Source of the DNA: Jiulongibacter sediminis
GTDB lineage: Bacteria > Bacteroidota > Bacteroidia > Cytophagales > Spirosomataceae
Reading direction: 5' to 3'
DNA: 64,000 nucleotides
Assembly: GCF_001306455.1 (NCBI RefSeq)
Contig: NZ_LGTQ01000005.1
Location: 1-64,000, forward strand
Positions within the stretch are counted from its first letter, which is position 1. Every line of letters begins with the position of its first letter. The notes beneath the pieces were generated by a model. The model saw only the letters and a program-made list of their open reading frames with translations, was not told the origin of the DNA and searched no databases. Shown here piece by piece: positions 50,549 through 60,411 of the stretch. Position numbers and translations under genes: made by a program.

Positions 50549-53500
50549 ATGACAAAAAGATCTACTTTTTGGAAAGTAGACAAAGGCATACCACAGTATT
50601 CTAGCAGGAAATCGTTTTCTAAAAGTTTATTGTCTGTCCTTTGTCTTATGCTGTTTGTTCTGCAGGTTAAGGCTGCTCAGCGTATTTCCGGAACGGTAAC
50701 TGACGAATCAGGTATTGGAATGCCTGGTGTTAACGTTACCGAAAAAGGAACTACTAATGGAGCCGTAACTGATGTAGATGGAAAGTACACGCTCACTGTT
50801 GAAGGGGCGAACTCTGTACTCGTTTTCTCTTTTGTTGGTTACGAAAGTCAGGAAGTAACCGTTGGGTCTCAAACCGTAATTAATGCTTCTCTTGCTCCTG
50901 ATTCAGGCACGCTTGAAGAGGTAGTGGTTGTTGGTTATGGTACTCAAAAGAAAGTAACTGTTACCGGTGCGGTTACAGCTATTAAAGGTACTGAAATTGT
51001 TAAGTCACCTGCGGTTGACATGTCAAACTCTCTTGCTGGTCGTTTGCCGGGTCTTGTTGTGATCCAGACAAGCGGTGAGCCAGGTTATGATGGAGCCAGA
51101 GTTCGTATCAGAGGTAATAACACACTGGGTAACAGTGAGCCTTTGATCGTAATTGATGGTATTCCTGACAGAGCTGGTGGACTTGGTCGTTTAAACCCGA
51201 AAGACATTGAGTCTATCTCTGTTTTGAAAGATGCCTCTGCAGCAATTTACGGTGCCAGAGCGGCGAATGGAGCGATTTTGATTACTACTAAAAGAGGTAA
51301 GTCAGGCAAGCCGACAATCTCTTACGATTTTAACCAAGGTTTTTCTCAGCCAGGAACTATCCCTCAAATGTCTAATGCTTATGAGTACATGAGTATTATG
51401 AATGAGCTACCGATTTATAAAACTGTACCGGTAGATGAGTGGGGAAATGCATGGCAATCAATTCAGTCAACAGGGACCTATGATTCACCGACAGCTGGTG
51501 TTTCTACCATTAACTCTCGTTACCCGTCTGATTTAGTTGAGCGTTATCGCACTGGTAACAGTGATCCGTGGTTCTACCCTGATACTGACTGGTATGATGA
51601 TACTTTCAGAGACTGGGCTCCACAGGGACGTCACAATCTTCAGATTTCTGGTGGTGCAGAGAGTATTCGCTATATGGCTTCAATGGGTATTGTGAATCAG
51701 GAAGCGATCTACAATAATTCAGCGACCAAGTACAATCAGTATAATTTCAGAACAAATCTGGATGCCAATATCAATAAGTACATAAACACAAGTTTAGGTG
51801 TCTTGGTCAGAAGAGAGCAACGTAAATTCCCAACTGTGGGTGCCGGAGCTATCTTCCGTATGTTGATGCGTGGTCGTCCTAACGAGCCGGCTGTCTGGCC
51901 TACGGGTGAGCCAGGTCCTGATATTGAAAATGGGCAAAACCCTTATGCGGTTACTACAAACGCTACAGGTTATGTAGATGATCCTACAGATTATACACAG
52001 GCTCAAGGTGCCATTAATATCACCAACCCATGGATTGATGGTTTGAAACTGACACTTTCTGGTGCTATTGACAAAACCAACCGTACTACCAAGACCTTTG
52101 AAACTCCATGGAAATTATGGAAATGGGATGGTGAAACTGTTGGTGCTGATGGTTTACCTGTTCTTGAAGGTGCAATTCGCTCAAACTTCACTGATCCACG
52201 TCTTCGTCAGCGTTTTGAGTCGACATTGAATACTAACGCTACAGCGATGTTGAGCTATGATAAATCATTTAACAGTGGTATTCATAACCTTAATATGTTA
52301 GCGGGTGTTACTCGTGAGACATTCCAGGGTGAAAACTTCTCAGCATACAGAAGAAACTATATCTCTTCTGCAATTGATCAGATTTTCGCTGGTGGAACAG
52401 AAGGTCAGCAGACAGGTGGTAGTGCATACGAAAGAGCTCGTTTAGGTTACTATGGTCGTGCTCAGTATAACTTCAAAGAGAAATATCTTGCTGAGTTTAT
52501 CTGGCGTTATGATGGCTCTTATATCTTCCCTGAGTCAGGTAGATTCGGTTTCTTCCCGGGAGTTTTGGTTGGTTACAACATCTCTGAAGAAGACTTCTTT
52601 AACGTAAGCGGAGTAGATTTCATGAAGTTAAGAGGGTCTTTCGGCCAGATGGGTAATGATCAGGTATTCTACAATGGTCAGCTTCAGGAGTATGCGTTCT
52701 TATCTACTTATGGTTTTGGTCAGTATCCGATCAATAATGCAGTAGTAAATACTCTTCGTGAAACGGTTTTAGCTAACCCTAACTTTACATGGGAAAGAGC
52801 GAATAATTTAAACGTAGGTTTAGATGCAGGATTCCTGAATAATAAGCTCGACCTTACTTTAGAGTACTTTGTGAATAAGCGTGACCAGATTTTGATTCAG
52901 AAAACAGGTTCAACACCAGCTTCTTCTGGTATCAGTTCTCTTCTACCTCCTGTAAACGCAGGTAAAGTAGAAAACAGAGGATTTGAATTTGCTCTGGGTT
53001 ATAATGGTAGCACAAGAAGAGACCTTCGTTTCCGTGCAGGTGTAAATGGTGGCTATGCCAAGAACAAGATCATCTTTATGGATGAGGTTCCTGGTGCACC
53101 AGACTATCAAAGACAGGAGGGTAACCCTATTGGTGCTCCGTTGGTTTATCTATCTGATGGTGTTTTCCAAAGCGTAGCTGATATTGATGCCAATAACATC
53201 GATTACAGTGCAGTGACTTCTCAATTGCTTCCAGGTGATATGAAGTTTGTAGATTATAATAATGATGGTAAAATTGATGGAGATGATGCTGTTCGTTATG
53301 ATAAGAATACAACTCCTACCTTCAACTATGGAGCTACTTTTGATCTGAACTACAAGAATTTTGATCTGGCTATTCTTTTGCAAGGTGCAATGGGTGCGGC
53401 TATCAGAGTTCAGACAGAGTCAGGTGATATTGGAAACTATTTGAGATATGACTACGAGAACCGTTGGTCAATTGACAATCCAAGTGCTACAAGCCCGCGT

Positions 53501-53788
53501 TTAGCAAGTAGAGGTGATACCTACTATACCGGTGGTAACTATGGAAACAATACATACTATCTGTTCAGCAAAGATTATATCCGTCTGAAAAACATTGAGT
53601 TGGGTTATACCTTGCCAAACACAGTGCTTGAGAAGGCTGGAATTGGAAATGTACGTTTGTACGTGAATGGCTTGAATGTGTTCACATTTGCTAAGCAGAA
53701 AGTGTTTGATCCTGAATTTGAGTCAGGTAGCGGTCAGTATTATCCGCAAAGTAGAGTGATTAATACAGGCTTAACTTTAACTTTCTAA
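50549..53788 (+). CDS. SusC/RagA-type TonB-dependent outer-membrane transporter
   Basis: 1079 residues. An unusually long basic N-terminus (about 25 residues) precedes the signal peptide. A carboxypeptidase-like regulatory domain (about 46-105, GTVTDESGIGMPGVNV) is followed by the TonB-box-like EEVVVVGYGTQKK, the plug (LIVIDGIPDR, ISVLKDASAAIYGARAANG) and a 22-strand-type barrel ending in GLTLTF. It imports oligomers or other ligands as a complex with the SusD partner. The ligand is not known. It is the first gene after the promoter at 50478. Confidence 0.96.
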   Translation: MTKRSTFWKVDKGIPQYSSRKSFSKSLLSVLCLMLFVLQVKAAQRISGTVTDESGIGMPGVNVTEKGTTNGAVTDVDGKYTLTVEGANSVLVFSFVGYESQEVTVGSQTVINASLAPDSGTLEEVVVVGYGTQKKVTVTGAVTAIKGTEIVKSPAVDMSNSLAGRLPGLVVIQTSGEPGYDGARVRIRGNNTLGNSEPLIVIDGIPDRAGGLGRLNPKDIESISVLKDASAAIYGARAANGAILITTKRGKSGKPTISYDFNQGFSQPGTIPQMSNAYEYMSIMNELPIYKTVPVDEWGNAWQSIQSTGTYDSPTAGVSTINSRYPSDLVERYRTGNSDPWFYPDTDWYDDTFRDWAPQGRHNLQISGGAESIRYMASMGIVNQEAIYNNSATKYNQYNFRTNLDANINKYINTSLGVLVRREQRKFPTVGAGAIFRMLMRGRPNEPAVWPTGEPGPDIENGQNPYAVTTNATGYVDDPTDYTQAQGAINITNPWIDGLKLTLSGAIDKTNRTTKTFETPWKLWKWDGETVGADGLPVLEGAIRSNFTDPRLRQRFESTLNTNATAMLSYDKSFNSGIHNLNMLAGVTRETFQGENFSAYRRNYISSAIDQIFAGGTEGQQTGGSAYERARLGYYGRAQYNFKEKYLAEFIWRYDGSYIFPESGRFGFFPGVLVGYNISEEDFFNVSGVDFMKLRGSFGQMGNDQVFYNGQLQEYAFLSTYGFGQYPINNAVVNTLRETVLANPNFTWERANNLNVGLDAGFLNNKLDLTLEYFVNKRDQILIQKTGSTPASSGISSLLPPVNAGKVENRGFEFALGYNGSTRRDLRFRAGVNGGYAKNKIIFMDEVPGAPDYQRQEGNPIGAPLVYLSDGVFQSVADIDANNIDYSAVTSQLLPGDMKFVDYNNDGKIDGDDAVRYDKNTTPTFNYGATFDLNYKNFDLAILLQGAMGAAIRVQTESGDIGNYLRYDYENRWSIDNPSATSPRLASRGDTYYTGGNYGNNTYYLFSKDYIRLKNIELGYTLPNTVLEKAGIGNVRLYVNGLNVFTFAKQKVFDPEFESGSGQYYPQSRVINTGLTLTF

Positions 53789-53800
53789 ATCGTATTAAGA

Positions 53801-55678
53801 ATGAAGAAAATAAAACAAAAAATAGGCTTATTAGTAGCTCTGTTTGTCGTGAGTTTCTCATGTGATACGGAGTTCCTGAATACGCGGCCTTTAGATAAAA
53901 TATCGAGTGATGCTACCTGGGCTGACGGTCCTTTGGCTGAAGCGTTTATTTTTAATATTTATTCCTTTTTGGGATATGGTGGTTTTGAGGAGCAAGCCTT
54001 GGCGGCTTACACTGATGAGGCCATGTTTACCCACTCTGGTCGTAATATCAATACCTTTACTGAAGGTACTGAGAGTCCAAATAACGTTGCCTGGGTTTCG
54101 GGAACGTATGAGTGGGGCAATATGTATCTTGCCATTCGTCAAGCCAATACGGCTATTCAGAACCTTCCTGATGCATCCTTTGATGATCAGGGTCTGAAAG
54201 ACCGTCTGATGGGTGAAGCTCACTTCTTGAGAGCGTATTACTATCAGCAGTTATTGCGTTTTTATGGTGGTATCCCAATCATCGACAGACCTTATGGTTT
54301 GGATGAAGATTATAGTATTGCCAGAAACACTTATGAAGAGTGCGTGAATTTCATTGTTGCTGACCTTGACAAGGCCGCTTCTCTTTTGGACGGCAAGTCA
54401 AGAATTCCGGGACGTGCTTCAAGATTAGCTGCAATGGCTTTGAAAGCAAGAGTATTGCTTTATGCAGCTAGTGACTTGCACGATGCTGGTAAGGCTCAGG
54501 CGAATAGCTCAACGCTGGCTGGTTATTCTGATATCGCTCTTGTAGCTTACACTTCTGGTGATCAGACAACTCGTTATAATGCTGCAAAAAATGCAGCTAA
54601 AGCTGTTTTGGATGAACTTCCTGGCTATAAGCTGGATTTGTCAGCTCCTGTTTCAGAGAGTGAAGGACGTTCAAACTATAAGTCAATCGCTATGGGTGGT
54701 CGTTCTGCAATCGGTGACCCTGCCGCAGAAGCAGAGTTGATCTTTGAGCGTACGCACACTCCATTGTACACTCAGGAAGATAATTGGCCTTTGGGTGGTA
54801 TTCACTATGGTATCAATAACGGACCAAACGGTTATCATAACTGGGCCGGAAATACTCCGATTCAGCAATTGGTTGATGACTATGAAATGATGGATGGTTC
54901 GTCTTTTGACTGGAATAACGGCGAGCACGCCTCGGCTCCATACCAAAACCGTGACCCACGTTTTTATGCAACTGTTCTTTTTGATGGAGCAGACTGGAAG
55001 CCAAGACCTGCCGATGTGGCTCCGCTTGACCCGGTAAATCAAATTCAGACTGGTTTCTACGATGATGGGAATGGTGGTGTAATTAATGGTATAGATACCC
55101 GTAAATCAGTTATTGAAGACTGGAACGGTACCCGTACACATTATTATACTCATAAGTTTATTGATGCTGATCCGGCTTTGGCTGACAATCAGTCTAACGC
55201 TCAGGTGATTCCATGGCCGTTTATCAGAGTTACAGAAATGGCTCTTTCTTATGCGGAGGCCGCCTTTAAAACAGGCGATGAAGCTTCGGCTAGAGAGTGG
55301 ATTAACAAGATTAGATTCAGAGCAGGTATGCCGGCTATCAATGATAGCGGAGCAGACCTTTGGGCTCGTATTATAAATGAAAGACGTGTAGAATTGGCCT
55401 ATGAAGAGCATCGTTATCATGATGCCCGTCGTTGGATGATTGCCCCTGAAACCCTTGGTCGAGGTATCAAAGCCATTGATGTCAAGGCTACTTTGAAGCC
55501 GGGTGCTACAGCTCATTCGCCATACAGGTATGACCCTGAAGTGTATAATTATACATACACGGTGGTAGATGAAACAACCAACGAATCCCGTAAATGGGAT
55601 GACAAAATGTATTATCGTGTTTTGACTCGTGATGAGGTAAACAGAAACAACCTGTTGGTGCAAAACCCGGGATACTAA
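53801..55678 (+). CDS. SusD/RagB-family surface lipoprotein
   Basis: 625 residues. The lipobox is SFSC at residues 18-21. SusD marks are FLNTRPLDKISSDATWADG, FLRAYYYQQLLRFYGGIPII and the C-terminal DARRWMIAPE and INERRVELAYEEHRYHD blocks, with TPR-like helices between. It caps the transporter and binds the ligand at the surface. It is 12 bases after susC; a strong terminator follows. Confidence 0.95.
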   Translation: MKKIKQKIGLLVALFVVSFSCDTEFLNTRPLDKISSDATWADGPLAEAFIFNIYSFLGYGGFEEQALAAYTDEAMFTHSGRNINTFTEGTESPNNVAWVSGTYEWGNMYLAIRQANTAIQNLPDASFDDQGLKDRLMGEAHFLRAYYYQQLLRFYGGIPIIDRPYGLDEDYSIARNTYEECVNFIVADLDKAASLLDGKSRIPGRASRLAAMALKARVLLYAASDLHDAGKAQANSSTLAGYSDIALVAYTSGDQTTRYNAAKNAAKAVLDELPGYKLDLSAPVSESEGRSNYKSIAMGGRSAIGDPAAEAELIFERTHTPLYTQEDNWPLGGIHYGINNGPNGYHNWAGNTPIQQLVDDYEMMDGSSFDWNNGEHASAPYQNRDPRFYATVLFDGADWKPRPADVAPLDPVNQIQTGFYDDGNGGVINGIDTRKSVIEDWNGTRTHYYTHKFIDADPALADNQSNAQVIPWPFIRVTEMALSYAEAAFKTGDEASAREWINKIRFRAGMPAINDSGADLWARIINERRVELAYEEHRYHDARRWMIAPETLGRGIKAIDVKATLKPGATAHSPYRYDPEVYNYTYTVVDETTNESRKWDDKMYYRVLTRDEVNRNNLLVQNPGY

Positions 55679-55700
55679 AATTTGTCAAAATCATTTTGAA

Positions 55701-55740
55701 ATAGAAAAATCTATCCCTGAAAATTGGGATAGATTTTTTT
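55701..55740 (+). terminator. Intrinsic terminator after susD
   Basis: AATCTATCCC/GGGATAGATT stem with an 8-base loop and a run of seven T. A near -7 box, TACTTTTA at 55740-55747, starts in the last T, eight bases before the next ATG. Confidence 0.85.
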
Positions 55741-55754
55741 ACTTTTAGAGCTAT

Positions 55755-58700
55755 ATGCAAAAGCCCTTAAGTATCATAACTCCCTTTTTTCTTTTCCTCT
55801 TTTTGAGTGGCCTTTCTTCTTGTGACAGGTCCGGAGGCGGATCTGAAAAAAACACAGATGAAGGAGAAAAACTATTTACGCTATTATACCCGACACACAC
55901 CAATATTAATTTCCAAAACTCCCTGACCGAAGGCCTGAATACGAATATATTGATGTATGAGTATTTCTATAATGGCGGGGGAGTAGCGGCGGCAGATTTT
56001 AATGGAGATGGCCTTGACGATCTCTACTTTACTGCAAACATGAGTGAAAATAAGTTGTATCAAAACAACGGCGATTTTCGCTTCCAGGACATAACGGGAA
56101 TCGCCGGTGTCAGCGGAAGGCCAGGGCCGTGGAAAACCGGGGTTTCGGTTGTGGATATCAATGCGGATGGCAAAATGGACATATACCTCTGCTACTCAGG
56201 GGCTCTGCCACCTCATAAACGGGTCAATCAGCTATTTGTTAATCAGGGTAATAATGATCAGGGGGTTCCCCAATTTAAAGAAGCAGCCGAAGAGTACGGA
56301 CTCGCCAGTGCTGGCTACAGTAATCAGGCCTACTTTTTTGATGCTGACCTCGATGGTGATTTGGATATGCTGCTACTCAATCACAATCCTAAAAATCTCC
56401 CGATTTTAAATGAAGCAGGTACCCGTCAATTGATGGCCAAAGATGATCCTGAAATGGGCCTTCGTTACTACAGAAATGATGAAGGTCTTTTTAAAGACGT
56501 TACCACTCAAAGTGGAATTAATGGCTCTGCTTTAAGCTATGGTTTAGGCCTTGGAATTTCTGATTTTAATCAGGATGGTCTCCCTGATTTTTATGTCTCA
56601 AATGACTACTCCGTTCCTGATTATTTATATCTCAATCTGGGAGGAGGTAAATTCAAGAACCAATTAGAAGAAAGTCTCAGACACACCAGTCAGTTCTCCA
56701 TGGGAAATGATGTCGCGGATTATAATAATGATGGCCTGACCGACATTTTCACCCTTGACATGCTACCTGAGGATAATAAACGTCAAAAGCTTCTTCTGGC
56801 TCCTGACAACTGGAATAAATTTGACCTCAACTTAAGAAGCGGTTTCTATTATCAATATATGAGAAACATGCTTCAGCAGAATAATGGAGACGGTACTTTT
56901 AGTGAAATAGGCCAGCAAATGGGTGTATCTAACACTGACTGGAGTTGGTCTGCTTTACTGGCTGACTATAATAATGACGGCTTTAAAGATCTGTTCATAT
57001 CAAATGGCTATTTCAGAGACTATACCAACCTCGACTTCATCAAATACATGGATGATTTTGTAAAGGAAAAGGGTAGACTTCAACGAGAAGACGTTCTTGA
57101 AATAATTAAGCAAATGCCCTCTTCTAATGTTGTCAACTATGCCTTTGAAAACCAAAATGGAAAAGGTTTTACCAACAAAACCGCTGAGTGGGGAGTTGGT
57201 GAGGTGGCCAATAGCAATGGAGCGGCCTACACTGACCTTGACAACGACGGAGATCTTGATTTGGTGGTCAATAATATTAATAAAGCGGCTTTTGTTTTTA
57301 AAAATGAGTCAAAGTCAAACTATCTCAAAATAAAATTCAAAGGCTCAGAAAAGAATCCTGACGGCCTTGGTGCGGCAGTGGAAATCAGGTCTTCGGCTGG
57401 TATGCAAAGACTTGAGCAAAATCCATACAGAGGTTACCTTTCAACCATGTCAAAGGAATTGATTTTTGGTCTGGGTGACCAGAAGCAGATTGACGAACTC
57501 ATGGTGCAATGGCCAGATGGGAAAACACAGCGATTGGCTTCGGTGAAAGCTAATCAGGTTATAGAACTGGATTATAAAAATGCTTCAGAAAAAGTTAAAG
57601 GAGAAAAGGATAGCCAGAGGCTTTTTGACGAGGTAAAGGCTCCGTCTTTTGAGCATCAAAACAGAACTATTCGCGACTATGACAGGCAGTCGCTTTTGAT
57701 TAATGAACTTTCATTTTCCGGCCCTTCATTAGCCAAAGCTGATGTGAACGGTGATGGCCTTGAAGATATTTTTGTCGGAGGAAATGCCGGGCAAAGTTCC
57801 ACTATCTTTTACCAGAACGCTTCCGGCGGTTTTACCTCAAATTCAGACTCATTTAAGGCGGATGCAAGTTCTTCTGATGATATTGCTGCATTTGCTGATG
57901 TAGATGGCGACGGAGATTTTGATCTCTATGTTGGCGGTGGAGGCTACCATGATTTCAAAAAAGATGATAAAGTTTTGCAGGATCGTCTATACCTGAATGA
58001 CGGAAAAGGTAATTTCACGAAATCCTCCGGTTTACCGGAGATGCTTACCTCTACCGGTGCCGTGGCTTTTTCAGATATCAATGGAGATGGTGCACAAGAT
58101 CTCTTTGTGGGAGGAAGGGTGATTCCCGGTGGGTACCCTGAAAGTCCTCGATCTTATATTTTGATTAATGACGGCAAGGGAAGTTTTACCGATAAAACAC
58201 TCGATTTTAATCAGGAACTCGGCTACATAGGTATGGTGTCAACAGCTCAATGGGCGGATTTAAATGCTGATGGAAGTAAAGAACTCATTCTGGCGGGAGA
58301 ATGGATGCCACTTTCTGTGTTTGAGTTAAAGGCTGGCAAACTAGAGAATCAGACCCAAAAATATTTCGGTAAAGAACTAAAAGGCTGGTGGAATACTTTT
58401 GAAATCGCAGACCTGAACAAAGATGGCTTACCCGATATAATTGCTGGAAATATGGGTTTGAACACTCAATTTAAGGCGAGTAAAAAGGAGCCTTTGGAAC
58501 TGTACTTTGATGATTTTGATGAAAACGGATCAATTGATCCTATTTTCAATTTTTATGTTCAAGGGAAAAGCTATCCGTACTTAACCAGAGATGAGCTGGT
58601 TAATCAAATTCCGAAATTCAAGACTCAGTTTAATACTTTTGAAAGTTACTCTACCGTAGGACTTGATAAGTTCTTAACCACAACTCAAATTGAAAAAGCA

Positions 58701-59093
58701 GGTCATCTCGCGGCCAACTTCATGGAAACTGCCATCTTTTTGAACCAAAAGGGTGGGACCTTCTCCAAAGTAACTTTGCCTGCACAGGCTCAATACTCAC
58801 CAGTATATTCGATTCAGGTTCTTGATGCTGATAAAGACGGAGATCAGGATATTCTTTTATTTGGTAATAATAGCCATACTAAACTCCGTTTTGGAAAGTT
58901 TGATGCTAATTACGGTGTTTTGCTAAGGGGTGATGGAAAAGGTGGTTTTGAATACGCCAGTCAATCGGATTCAGGTTTTAGTGTGCGTGGAGATGTGAGA
59001 TCCTCGGTTTTATTGAAGGATTATTTAATTTTGGGAATCAACGGAAAGTCGCTCAAAGCGTATAAGAACATTGAGAAACAACAAAATATTTAA
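55755..59093 (+). CDS. Lipoprotein with FG-GAP (VCBS) repeats and ASPIC/UnbV domain
   Basis: 1112 residues. The lipobox is GLSSC. More than ten FG-GAP/VCBS calcium-binding repeats (pattern D-x-N/D-x-D-G-x-x-D, for example ADFNGDGLDDLYF) form two beta-propeller-like sets. An ASPIC/UnbV domain (about 535-610, with NPYRGYLSTMSKELIFGLG and MVQWPDG) separates them. This family is common in Bacteroidota but its role is unsettled; integrin-like ligand binding is inferred. It starts 14 bases after the terminator and overlaps the haloperoxidase gene by 23 bases. Confidence 0.9.
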   Translation: MQKPLSIITPFFLFLFLSGLSSCDRSGGGSEKNTDEGEKLFTLLYPTHTNINFQNSLTEGLNTNILMYEYFYNGGGVAAADFNGDGLDDLYFTANMSENKLYQNNGDFRFQDITGIAGVSGRPGPWKTGVSVVDINADGKMDIYLCYSGALPPHKRVNQLFVNQGNNDQGVPQFKEAAEEYGLASAGYSNQAYFFDADLDGDLDMLLLNHNPKNLPILNEAGTRQLMAKDDPEMGLRYYRNDEGLFKDVTTQSGINGSALSYGLGLGISDFNQDGLPDFYVSNDYSVPDYLYLNLGGGKFKNQLEESLRHTSQFSMGNDVADYNNDGLTDIFTLDMLPEDNKRQKLLLAPDNWNKFDLNLRSGFYYQYMRNMLQQNNGDGTFSEIGQQMGVSNTDWSWSALLADYNNDGFKDLFISNGYFRDYTNLDFIKYMDDFVKEKGRLQREDVLEIIKQMPSSNVVNYAFENQNGKGFTNKTAEWGVGEVANSNGAAYTDLDNDGDLDLVVNNINKAAFVFKNESKSNYLKIKFKGSEKNPDGLGAAVEIRSSAGMQRLEQNPYRGYLSTMSKELIFGLGDQKQIDELMVQWPDGKTQRLASVKANQVIELDYKNASEKVKGEKDSQRLFDEVKAPSFEHQNRTIRDYDRQSLLINELSFSGPSLAKADVNGDGLEDIFVGGNAGQSSTIFYQNASGGFTSNSDSFKADASSSDDIAAFADVDGDGDFDLYVGGGGYHDFKKDDKVLQDRLYLNDGKGNFTKSSGLPEMLTSTGAVAFSDINGDGAQDLFVGGRVIPGGYPESPRSYILINDGKGSFTDKTLDFNQELGYIGMVSTAQWADLNADGSKELILAGEWMPLSVFELKAGKLENQTQKYFGKELKGWWNTFEIADLNKDGLPDIIAGNMGLNTQFKASKKEPLELYFDDFDENGSIDPIFNFYVQGKSYPYLTRDELVNQIPKFKTQFNTFESYSTVGLDKFLTTTQIEKAGHLAANFMETAIFLNQKGGTFSKVTLPAQAQYSPVYSIQVLDADKDGDQDILLFGNNSHTKLRFGKFDANYGVLLRGDGKGGFEYASQSDSGFSVRGDVRSSVLLKDYLILGINGKSLKAYKNIEKQQNI

Positions 59094-60411
59094 TCTAATA
59101 ACCTTGTTGGTGGCTTTCTTAGCGACCATATCTTGTCAGGATAAGTCCGAGCCAATTTCTGAAAATGATGTAGCGGTTTCTTGGGCCAAAATGACTTTGT
59201 ATTTGACCCAGTACACGCCGGCTAATTCTCCAACCTATGCCTCCAGAGCCATTGGTTATATAGGGCTTACTATGTATGAGTCGGTAGTGCCAGGTTACCC
59301 TGATTATCAATCTGTTCAGCCTCAGTTAAATGGATTGCCGGAATTGCCAAAACCTGAGGATGGTCTTGAGTATAACTGGGCAGCATCTTTCAATGCCGGC
59401 CAGGCTGAAATATTGAAAGGTATTTATATGCAAACCTCTGATGCTAATAAACTCAAAATTGACTCGTTGGAGGCTTTGATTGAGAAGAGATTGACTGATC
59501 ATACTGAGGACAAAGCTATTATTGAACGATCCAAGGCTTTTGGCCAAAAAATCGCAGCCGCCATTTACGAATGGTCAAAAACAGACGGTGGTCATCGTGC
59601 TTACCTTCATAATTTTGATAAAGAACTTGAGCATCCTGATTTCCCTGGCTCCTGGAAACCACCCCTATATGCCCAGTCGTTCAGTCATCATCCTTTACAT
59701 CCTTATTGGGGCGAAAATCGAACATTTTTGAAAGAAAATGACAGTCTGGCCACGCCTTATATGATTCCCTATGATCCATCAAAAGGCTCAGATTATTATA
59801 ATCAGTATCTGGCCGTTTATGAAAAGGATTTGGAGCTGACTCAGGAAGATAAGGAAGTGGCCATATGGTGGGGCGATGACCCTGATGACACCTTCACGCC
59901 ACCTGGTCATTCATTTTATGTAGCGACTAAAGCCGTTGAACATTATAACGTACCATTGATAAAAGCTGCTGAGACTTATGCTCGTGTCGGTATGGCTGTC
60001 GCTGACGCTTTTAGAAACTGTTGGAAATGGAAATATCATTTCTTTTCTGAACGGCCAAATACCTTTATTCCGGCCAATATTGATGAAAGTTGGGAGTCCT
60101 TCTGGCCGGATCCGCCTTTTCCAGCTTTTCCGTCAGGTCATGCCATAAATGCCGGGGCAATGGCTACTGTAATGGAAGATCTGTATGATCCGTTTACGTT
60201 TACAGACAGTTCACACGTCAATCGGGAGCGTGACCATGTACGTGATGTTGATTTTGTACCTCGTACTTTCAACGATTTCTGGTCTGTGGCCAAAGAGACG
60301 GCTGATTCGCGTTTTTATGGAGGAATTCATACTCCTCAGGATAATGAAGTTGGTCTGGAAGAAGGCCGAAAAATTGCGGGACATGTGAATAACTTGAAAT
60401 GGAAAAAATGA
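59071..60411 (+). CDS. Lipoprotein vanadium-dependent haloperoxidase/PAP2-type enzyme
   Basis: 446 residues, TTG start at 59071, giving a lipobox LATISC. All three vanadate/phosphate-binding motifs of the haloperoxidase-acid phosphatase superfamily are intact: Lys321-x6-Arg328-Pro329, PSGH 354-357 and Ser413-Arg414-x5-His420-x3-Asp424. The length and spacing fit vanadium-dependent haloperoxidases more than small PAP2 phosphatases. It could oxidise halides or hydrolyse phosphoesters. It lies between two FG-GAP/ASPIC genes with overlaps on both sides. Confidence 0.9.
   Translation: MRNNKIFNLITLLVAFLATISCQDKSEPISENDVAVSWAKMTLYLTQYTPANSPTYASRAIGYIGLTMYESVVPGYPDYQSVQPQLNGLPELPKPEDGLEYNWAASFNAGQAEILKGIYMQTSDANKLKIDSLEALIEKRLTDHTEDKAIIERSKAFGQKIAAAIYEWSKTDGGHRAYLHNFDKELEHPDFPGSWKPPLYAQSFSHHPLHPYWGENRTFLKENDSLATPYMIPYDPSKGSDYYNQYLAVYEKDLELTQEDKEVAIWWGDDPDDTFTPPGHSFYVATKAVEHYNVPLIKAAETYARVGMAVADAFRNCWKWKYHFFSERPNTFIPANIDESWESFWPDPPFPAFPSGHAINAGAMATVMEDLYDPFTFTDSSHVNRERDHVRDVDFVPRTFNDFWSVAKETADSRFYGGIHTPQDNEVGLEEGRKIAGHVNNLKWKK

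Noticed and set aside
55106-55663. A 185-codon minus-strand frame within susD
   Set aside because: It is antisense to a clear SusD protein and has no family features.
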